A DNA stretch of 5,439 nt, taken from the NCBI GenBank assembly GCA_001464165.1, contig LNEX01000518.1, positions 1 through 5,439 of the forward strand, read 5' to 3'. This DNA is from a bacterium Ga0077546. GTDB lineage: Bacteria > Cyanobacteriota > Vampirovibrionia > Obscuribacterales > Obscuribacteraceae. The notes beneath the pieces were generated by a model. It worked only from the letters and a program-made list of their open reading frames with translations, searched no databases and had not been told where the DNA came from. Below are positions 1 to 3,752 of the stretch, piece by piece (within the stretch, counting starts at the first letter, position 1; each line of letters opens with the position of its first letter). The position numbers and the translations under genes were made by a program.

Positions 1-2
1 TC

Positions 3-1217
3 AACACCGAGATCTCGCCGGAACTCTTGCCCACCGACAAGGATGGCAAGATCGTTCAGAAGACCGAGAGCGTCGTCGGCCCCTACGAGCTGACCGACTT
101 TTTCCTCTACCACATGCTGCGCAATGGTGCGCGTCCTGAGAAGATTTTGGCCCTGGCTGAGTACGCTAGCTTCGAAACGAAGTACAGCACCGCTCAGCTG
201 CAGAAGTGGCTCAAGCTCTTCATTGGCCGCTTCTTCAACGCTCAGTTCAAGCGCTCTTGCTTGCCGGACGGCCCCAAGGTCGGTTCGATAAGCTTGTCTC
301 CGCGCGGCGACTGGCGTATGCCCAGCGACGCTGAGGCCTCTCTCTGGCTGGAATGGGCCAAGGGTCTCAATGACAGCACGATGCAGGCGCAGCCCAAGGG
401 CGATGGCGCTGGCTCCAATGCAACCCGCAAACTCAGCGGTCAATCTGACTGCACAACAAGGACTCCCATGACCAACGCAAATAGCAGCGCTGCTGCTCCC
501 GCGAAACCGAAAATCTATCGTGTGCTCCTGCGCGTCGATATCCAGAAGGGCTTCTGCCCCGGTGGTAACCTCGCCGTTGCTGGTGGCCACTTGATCGTGC
601 CTCTGGCCAATCGTCTCTCGCTGGAAGGCGGTTACGATGAGGTGATCGACAGCCAGGACTTCCACCCCAAGGGCCACGGCTCCTTCGCTTCGCAGTATCC
701 CGGCAAGAAGCCTTTCGTTGACACTGTCATGCTCAACGGTGTTGAGCAGCGGCTGTGGACCGACCACTGTGAAGACGACACGCCTGATGCCGACTTCCAC
801 CCCGACCTCGACCGCTCCATGGTGAAGAAGACGGTGCAGAAGGGTCGTCACCCCGGTGTCGATTCGTACAGCGCCTTCTATGACAACGGCAAGGATGCCG
901 CTGCCGAGCTCAAGGCCAAGTATCCCTTCCTCGGCCAGAGCACTGGCTTGGCTGAATACATCATCGCCCAGGCCACCGCTGCTGGTGCCGATGAAGTTGC
1001 TGTCGACGTCATCGGTCTGGCCTTCGACATCTGCGCCGCTTTCACTGCCAAGCATTCTGCCAAAGAGCAGTACAAGGGCAAAGGCTTCGCAACACGGATC
1101 ATCCGTGACGGCTGCCGCGCCATCGGTGATGCCGATGCGGCTGCTGCTGATCTCGTCGCCAATGGCGTGGCGGTGATCGACAGCGCTGAGGTGCTGCCGG
1201 CTGCCGTGAGCAAGTAA
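3..1217 (+). CDS. nadE-pncA: NAD+ synthetase C-terminal end fused in frame to nicotinamidase (5' partial)
   Basis: The frame is open from base 3 to the TAA at 1215-1217, so the gene begins upstream. A TTG at 27 lies inside a conserved stretch and is not a credible start. About the first 120 codons match the C-terminal end of glutamine-dependent NAD+ synthetase, which makes NAD+ from deamido-NAD, ATP and glutamine in the cytoplasm. Recognisable pieces are ISPELLPTD, VGPYELTDFFLYH, QFKRSCLPDGPKV and LSPRGDWRMPSD. The nitrilase-type glutaminase domain and the SGGxDS ATP loop expected in this family would lie upstream and are not visible. After WLEWAKG the frame continues through about 40 residues of Gly/Ser/Ala/Thr-rich linker into a full nicotinamidase (Met at 468). 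No stop lies between them. The gene is therefore a fusion as read, or two genes that share a frame because the upstream stop has been lost. Domain assignments are strong; whether the fused polypeptide is the main product is uncertain. Confidence 0.85.
   Translation, partial: NTEISPELLPTDKDGKIVQKTESVVGPYELTDFFLYHMLRNGARPEKILALAEYASFETKYSTAQLQKWLKLFIGRFFNAQFKRSCLPDGPKVGSISLSPRGDWRMPSDAEASLWLEWAKGLNDSTMQAQPKGDGAGSNATRKLSGQSDCTTRTPMTNANSSAAAPAKPKIYRVLLRVDIQKGFCPGGNLAVAGGHLIVPLANRLSLEGGYDEVIDSQDFHPKGHGSFASQYPGKKPFVDTVMLNGVEQRLWTDHCEDDTPDADFHPDLDRSMVKKTVQKGRHPGVDSYSAFYDNGKDAAAELKAKYPFLGQSTGLAEYIIAQATAAGADEVAVDVIGLAFDICAAFTAKHSAKEQYKGKGFATRIIRDGCRAIGDADAAAADLVANGVAVIDSAEVLPAAVSK
458..470 (+). promoter_or_regulatory. 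Internal ribosome binding site and ATG for pncA
   Basis: AAGGA at 458-462 precedes the ATG at 468-470 with a five-base spacer. It lies inside the continuous NadE-PncA frame. The codons just before it (ACA ACA AGG ACT) are unlike the C/G-ending codons on both sides, as expected if this stretch was shaped as a translation start rather than as a protein linker. It decides whether PncA can be made on its own. Confidence 0.55.
468..1217 (+). CDS. pncA: Nicotinamidase (pyrazinamidase) PncA, possible independent product from an internal start
   Basis: This cysteine hydrolase of the isochorismatase-like family converts nicotinamide to nicotinate and ammonia for NAD salvage. Numbered from the ATG at 468 (249 residues), the catalytic triad is visible: Asp24 in LRVDIQKGF, Lys125 in VQKGRHPGVDSYSAF, and Cys189 in GLAFDICAAFTA. 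Metal ligands fit Asp64, His66 and His70 in SQDFHPKGHGSF, with His100 in WTDHC as the likely fourth. The DGCRAIG segment near residue 214 is also typical. The protein is longer than usual for the family (about 180-215) because of a 15-residue Ala/Pro-rich N-terminus and an insertion around residues 142-165. The start at 468 is supported by AAGGA five bases upstream. The same frame is also open upstream into NadE, so this product may exist free, fused, or both. Enzyme identity is confident; separate initiation is inference. Confidence 0.8.
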   Translation: MTNANSSAAAPAKPKIYRVLLRVDIQKGFCPGGNLAVAGGHLIVPLANRLSLEGGYDEVIDSQDFHPKGHGSFASQYPGKKPFVDTVMLNGVEQRLWTDHCEDDTPDADFHPDLDRSMVKKTVQKGRHPGVDSYSAFYDNGKDAAAELKAKYPFLGQSTGLAEYIIAQATAAGADEVAVDVIGLAFDICAAFTAKHSAKEQYKGKGFATRIIRDGCRAIGDADAAAADLVANGVAVIDSAEVLPAAVSK

Positions 1218-1260
1218 GCTTGCCGCGAGCTTGTAGCGAGCAGAGCTGATGACAGCAAGT

Positions 1261-1288
1261 AACTCGTAAGCAACGTTGCTTATGGGTT
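1261..1288 (+). repeat. Palindromic hairpin after the nadE-pncA stop
   Basis: Bases 1267-1282 form a perfect 16-bp palindrome, TAAGCAACGTTGCTTA. In RNA the pairing extends outwards to 1261-1272 with 1277-1288 (two G-U pairs), giving a 12-bp stem with an ACGT loop. It starts about 44 bases after the stop codon and ends about 10 bases before the terminator stem. No T-tract follows, so it is not a terminator by itself. It could protect the 3' end of the message or be a protein-binding palindrome; the sequence does not decide. Confidence 0.5.
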
Positions 1289-1297
1289 GAGTTTTAT

Positions 1298-1333
1298 AGA
1301 AGGGGGTCGGCTACGCCGATCCCCTTCTTGTTC
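1298..1333 (+). terminator. Intrinsic terminator of nadE-pncA
   Basis: Bases 1298-1311 pair with 1315-1328 in a 14-bp stem with one G-U pair and a three-base TAC loop. The stem is GC-rich (GGGG/CCCC block). The following TTGTTCT is only moderately T-rich, so termination may be incomplete and some transcription may continue into the membrane-protein gene, whose start is only 24 bases downstream. Confidence 0.75.
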
Positions 1334-1356
1334 TCTAAACAGAATAAGGAAAGTTC

Positions 1357-1707
1357 ATGAAATTTCCCTCAATGCCCAGTTTGGCGGGTCTGCGAATTGC
1401 CAATTGGCCCACCGCCATGAAGTGGTCTGTGGGTTCGATTGTTGCCATCGTGGTGCTGGGATTTCTCGCCTATGCCGCGGTGTTTCTCTATCTGCTGGGC
1501 GGGGTGCTCGCTTCTATCATCGGTCAGTTCTGGCCGCTGATGCTCGGCGCAGTCGTGGTTGCCACCGCTCTTGGTGCAGCCGTCGGCCGGCGCTCGAATG
1601 GCAACGCTTTGCGCGGCGCCAAGTTCGGCGCCATCTACTCCACTCTGGCGGTCATCATCGTGCCGCTTATTGTGGCAATCGTCACGCTCGTCACCTGGCA
1701 GGCCTAA
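1357..1707 (+). CDS. Small hypothetical membrane protein with three predicted helices
   Basis: This is a 116-residue protein of no family I recognise. Three hydrophobic helices are visible at about residues 25-50, 54-77 and 91-113. The N-terminal segment carries Lys2, Arg13 and Lys22, and the loop between helices 2 and 3 is basic (RRSNGNALRGAK, 78-89). By the positive-inside rule this puts the N-terminus and that loop in the cytoplasm and the C-terminus outside. The helices are rich in small residues (Gly, Ala), which favours tight packing or oligomers. The ATG at 1357 follows AAGGAAA at 1346-1352 with a four-base spacer, which supports this start over the overlapping frame that opens at 1287. 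It lies between a terminator and a 78-base gap to the next gene, so it may be the first gene of a two-gene unit. No function can be assigned. Confidence 0.75.
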   Translation: MKFPSMPSLAGLRIANWPTAMKWSVGSIVAIVVLGFLAYAAVFLYLLGGVLASIIGQFWPLMLGAVVVATALGAAVGRRSNGNALRGAKFGAIYSTLAVIIVPLIVAIVTLVTWQA

Positions 1708-1745
1708 AACTTGTCTAAGCGCTTGCGTGCATAACAAAAACGAAA

Positions 1746-1767
1746 CTTCGAAATCAGAACTTCGAAG
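1746..1767 (+). repeat. Repeated TTCGAA motif forming a hairpin before the next start
   Basis: AACTTCGAA occurs at 1744-1752 and again at 1758-1766, a 14-bp spacing. Because TTCGAA is self-complementary, the two copies can pair as CTTCGAA with TTCGAAG (7 bp, eight-base loop ATCAGAAC). The structure ends seven bases before the AAGGAA ribosome binding site at 1775-1780 of the 257-residue gene. It could tune translation of that gene or be a pair of protein sites. There is no T-tract, so it is not an intrinsic terminator. Confidence 0.4.
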
Positions 1768-1785
1768 CAACAAAAAGGAAACTGA

Positions 1786-2559
1786 ATGAGGAATGACTTC
1801 ACCAGCGTGATCGTCGAACGCGCCCGCTATGGCCGCTCCCGTGTGCATCCCAAGGCTCTGGGCTCGGATGCCACTCATCAGTCGATGAACGCTCCCTGGC
1901 GGCACAACCGCAAGGAGAAGCGCATTCACCTGGCTCCGCTGCGCCGCTATTTGCGGGCGCAGGTGGGCCGCCCCTGGAACGACGTTTACTCCGACGTCTG
2001 TCACACCTTTCAGGGCGTCGTCAGCAACGGGGACCGCCTCACCAATTACATCGATTGGGATGTGGAGCTGAACGTGCGCGTTCGCGAGAGCGACGGCGAG
2101 TTGATCACCGAGCGCGGTTACTCCGTGGGCGGCAACACGCTCTACGTCCATCCCGAGAGCGGCATCCTCACCCTCTCCCCGACCAACCCCCGCCGTCGCT
2201 GGAAGAACAAGCCCCGCTTCGAGAGCGTGGTTATCGACAGCGAGCACAAGCTCGTCAACATCGATGGCCTCTGGTTCGTCGTCACCCTCGCCGCCATCCC
2301 CGGTGAGGAGGTGTACGAGCGGCCCTTCGATGTGGTGCTCGGGCGTGCCGTCTTCGCCGGCGACGTCAAGTACGCTTGGGGCAACGAGTTCTATCGCAAC
2401 TGGGGGCCCGGTCTCTACGCTTGCGGCAAGCGTCAGGCCAACAGTCGCGAGATCCGTCGTTTGGTCAAGAGCGACAGCTCCGACTCGGGCGAGACCTCTG
2501 ACAGCGGTGGCAAGAAGAAGTTCAAGGCCCAGTGCTATCGCCCGCAGCGGCGTCGCTAG
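1786..2559 (+). CDS. Conserved hypothetical protein with PLRRYLRAQVGRPW motif
   Basis: This 257-residue protein has no function I can assign. The ATG at 1786 follows AAGGAA (1775-1780) with a five-base spacer. The N-terminus is strongly basic (residues 11-62 hold many Arg, Lys and His). At 49-71 lies LAPLRRYLRAQVGRPW followed by NDVYSDV, which I recall from uncharacterised proteins of planctomycetes and other environmental bacteria; this recall was not checked by a search. The middle (about 85-185) alternates short hydrophobic and charged stretches like a beta-rich fold, with LYVHPESGILTL near 125. The tail is an acidic Ser/Asp run (SDSSDSGETSDSGG, about 229-242) followed by a basic end (KKKFK...RPQRRR). 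There is no signal peptide or membrane segment, so it is probably cytoplasmic. The basic ends would suit nucleic-acid or ribosome contact, but that is speculation. It is the last gene before a strong terminator. Confidence 0.8.
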   Translation: MRNDFTSVIVERARYGRSRVHPKALGSDATHQSMNAPWRHNRKEKRIHLAPLRRYLRAQVGRPWNDVYSDVCHTFQGVVSNGDRLTNYIDWDVELNVRVRESDGELITERGYSVGGNTLYVHPESGILTLSPTNPRRRWKNKPRFESVVIDSEHKLVNIDGLWFVVTLAAIPGEEVYERPFDVVLGRAVFAGDVKYAWGNEFYRNWGPGLYACGKRQANSREIRRLVKSDSSDSGETSDSGGKKKFKAQCYRPQRRR

Positions 2560-2611
2560 CACCCTGCTGGCGACACAGTCAGTAGGGCCGCAAGCAAGCT
2601 AGTTAAGGTTT

Positions 2612-2664
2612 GGGGGAGGAAGCTAACATCGTAGGATGTTTAGTCTTCCTCCCCCTCCTTTTTT
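2612..2664 (+). terminator. Strong intrinsic terminator
   Basis: GGGGGAGGAAG at 2612-2622 pairs perfectly with CTTCCTCCCCC at 2645-2655 (11 bp). The stem continues inward, past single-base bulges at 2644 and 2641, through 2623-2624 with 2642-2643 and 2625-2630 with 2635-2640, to a GTAG loop. A run of six T (2659-2664) follows. It starts 52 bases after the stop of the 257-residue gene and separates the GC-rich half of the window from the AT-richer half. Confidence 0.9.
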
Positions 2665-2686
2665 CACTTTTTCAGCCTTTAAGTTC

Positions 2687-2695
2687 TGGTATAAC
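2687..2695 (+). promoter_or_regulatory. Candidate extended -10 promoter for the SGNH hydrolase gene
   Basis: TGGTATAAC at 2687-2695 fits an extended -10 element (TGn plus TATAAT-like TATAAC). No good -35 box is seen; only T-rich sequence lies upstream (TTTTCA at 2669-2674), which is common when an extended -10 is present. Transcription would start near 2702, placing the two near-palindromes at 2712-2749 in the early transcribed region. Confidence 0.5.
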
Positions 2696-2711
2696 CATCT
2701 TTCAAACCGAG

Positions 2712-2749
2712 CTTTTAGAGGCTATAAGAAATCTTGTAGAGGCTACAAG
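2712..2749 (+). promoter_or_regulatory. Two tandem near-palindromes, candidate operator or leader hairpins
   Basis: A 17-bp element occurs twice, exactly 21 bp apart: CTTTTAGAGGCTATAAG at 2712-2728 and CTTGTAGAGGCTACAAG at 2733-2749. The second is a perfect inverted repeat around AGG, and one further base pair (2732 with 2750) extends it to 8-bp arms; the first has one mismatched arm position. The 15-bp core TAGAGGCTAYAAGAA is a direct repeat with one change. A 21-bp spacing is two helical turns, as expected for cooperative dimer binding. The second copy touches AAGGAG (2750-2755), so as RNA hairpins they could also control translation. Confidence 0.5.
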
Positions 2750-2761
2750 AAGGAGCAGAAT

Positions 2762-3490
2762 ATGAATCGCCTGTCTCCACTTATGTGGGCATTGCTGCTG
2801 ATCTTCTCAGCAGTTCGGGTGTCGATTGGTAAAGCATTTGCTGCCGACCCGCAACCAGGTAAACCGGCTGCGGCCAATGCCACGCACGGTATCGATCTCA
2901 ATCGTTTTGAAGCTAGCATTCGTGCCTTCGAAGCGCAAGATCAAAAACAACCCCCTAATCAAGGAGCTACTGTGTTCGTCGGTAGTTCGACGTTTGCTCA
3001 TTGGAGCACTCTTGAGAAAGAATTCAAAGACCTTGGTGCAATTAATCGCGGTTTTGGTGGCTCCACTATTCCGGAGGTAAATCACTATAGCGATCGCATC
3101 GTACTTAAGTACAAACCGAAGCGCATTGTCTTTTACGCTGGCACTAATGACATTGGTGAACTAAATCATTCAGGTCAACAAGTAGCCCAAGACTTTGAGA
3201 AATTCGTAGGCATCGTTCACAGTAAGTTGCCGAGTACCGATATTTATTTCATATCGCTCAGTGTGGCTCCGATTCGGTTGCAGAACGCCAGCGATTTTCG
3301 AGATGGTAACCAGCGAATTCTGGCGCACTGTCAGAAGAATTCTCGTGTTCATTTCATCGACGTCACACCGGTCATGCGTGAAAAAGACGGCCGCTTAAAA
3401 GATGAACTGTTTGGCCCGGATCGTTTGCACATGAACGAGAAGGGTTACGCTTTGTGGATTCCCGTCATTCGTCAAGCTCTTTCCTCCTAA
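2762..3490 (+). CDS. Exported SGNH/GDSL-family hydrolase
   Basis: This 242-residue protein is of the SGNH hydrolase superfamily, which cleaves ester bonds of lipids, acetylated sugars or other acyl groups; the substrate cannot be told. A Sec signal peptide is clear: a hydrophobic core at 7-22 and a likely cleavage site after KAFA (residue 27). All blocks are present: block I FVGSS (74-76, nucleophile Ser76, a GSS in place of GDS), block II NRGFGGS (oxyanion Gly100), block III GTND (Asn129), and block V DRLH (Asp220, His223). Length is normal for a single-domain member. The ATG at 2762 follows AAGGAG (2750-2755) with a six-base spacer and begins the signal peptide. The frame is also open back to an ATG at 2636, but that start lies inside the terminator and would add a non-signal leader of 42 residues. 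The gene stands alone with its own promoter-like leader. Confidence 0.9.
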   Translation: MNRLSPLMWALLLIFSAVRVSIGKAFAADPQPGKPAAANATHGIDLNRFEASIRAFEAQDQKQPPNQGATVFVGSSTFAHWSTLEKEFKDLGAINRGFGGSTIPEVNHYSDRIVLKYKPKRIVFYAGTNDIGELNHSGQQVAQDFEKFVGIVHSKLPSTDIYFISLSVAPIRLQNASDFRDGNQRILAHCQKNSRVHFIDVTPVMREKDGRLKDELFGPDRLHMNEKGYALWIPVIRQALSS

Positions 3491-3510
3491 TTGAAAATCA
3501 TATTTCAGGA

Positions 3511-3542
3511 GCGCCTAGTCTGTTCTTTGAACAGGCTGGTGC
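3511..3542 (+). terminator. Hairpin after the SGNH gene, possible terminator without T-tract
   Basis: CTGTTC (3520-3525) pairs with GAACAG (3529-3534) around a TTT loop. Pairing extends outwards through 3515-3519 with 3535-3539 and, past a bulged C at 3514, 3511-3513 with 3540-3542, giving about 14 pairs with three G-U. It begins 20 bases after the stop codon, a usual place for a terminator. No T-run follows, so it may instead stabilise the 3' end. Confidence 0.4.
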
Positions 3543-3543
3543 A

Positions 3544-3574
3544 CCTTGAAATCCTTGAAATCCTTGAAATCCTT
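3544..3574 (+). repeat. Short tandem repeat, 9-bp unit CCTTGAAAT, 3.4 copies
   Basis: Three perfect copies lie at 3544-3552, 3553-3561 and 3562-3570, followed by a partial CCTT. The repeat is in the 262-base gap between the SGNH and TPR genes, directly after a hairpin. The rest of the gap (3575-3752) is AT-rich and holds only a 5-bp hairpin at 3583-3596 (TTCTG/CAGAA); no convincing promoter for the next gene was seen. Perfect short tandem repeats can change copy number by slippage. Confidence 0.8.
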
Positions 3575-3752
3575 ATCTGTTTTTCTGGCTTCAGAATTAC
3601 TATTAAATGTAGTTGCATACCCCATAAATAATCTTGGTTAATCCCTTCTTGCCGCGGATGCGCTACACTTTTGTCTGAGTGAGATTGCTGCATGTTTTTG
3701 TGGCAGTCATATGTAGGGTCTGAACTTACTATTTATTTGCTGTAATAGGTTA

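Noticed and set aside
878..1273. Open frame on the - strand (131 codons) across the nicotinamidase
   Set aside because: It overlaps a coding region with catalytic residues that are unmistakable on the + strand; the antisense product is low-complexity Ala/Ser-rich.
1287..1718. Alternative + frame overlapping the small membrane protein
   Set aside because: Its start lies just before the terminator stem and has no ribosome binding site. The product is Arg/Cys/His-rich with no helices, while the frame at 1357 has AAGGAAA and three clear helices.
1369..2562. Long open frame on the - strand (397 codons) covering both the membrane-protein gene and the 257-residue gene
   Set aside because: It is the antisense of two + genes in GC-rich sequence where stops are rare. 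The + frames have proper ribosome binding sites, a clear membrane protein and a recognisable conserved motif.
2636..2761. Upstream extension of the SGNH gene to an ATG at 2636
   Set aside because: This start lies within the stem of the strong terminator. The added residues contain the product of the direct repeat (RGYKK twice) and would bury the signal peptide; the ATG at 2762 has an ideal ribosome binding site.
3544..3574. CRISPR-like array
   Set aside because: The units are only 9 bp and directly adjacent with no spacers; this is a simple tandem repeat.
3505..3693. Small - strand open frame (62 codons) in the gap before the TPR gene
   Set aside because: The product is unlike a protein, with ISRISRISR coming from the 9-bp tandem repeat and the frame crossing the hairpin at 3511-3542.
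3685..3713. TTGCTG and CATATG with a 17-base spacer as a promoter for the TPR gene
   Set aside because: The spacing is right but only three positions match consensus in each box; this is no better than chance in AT-rich sequence.
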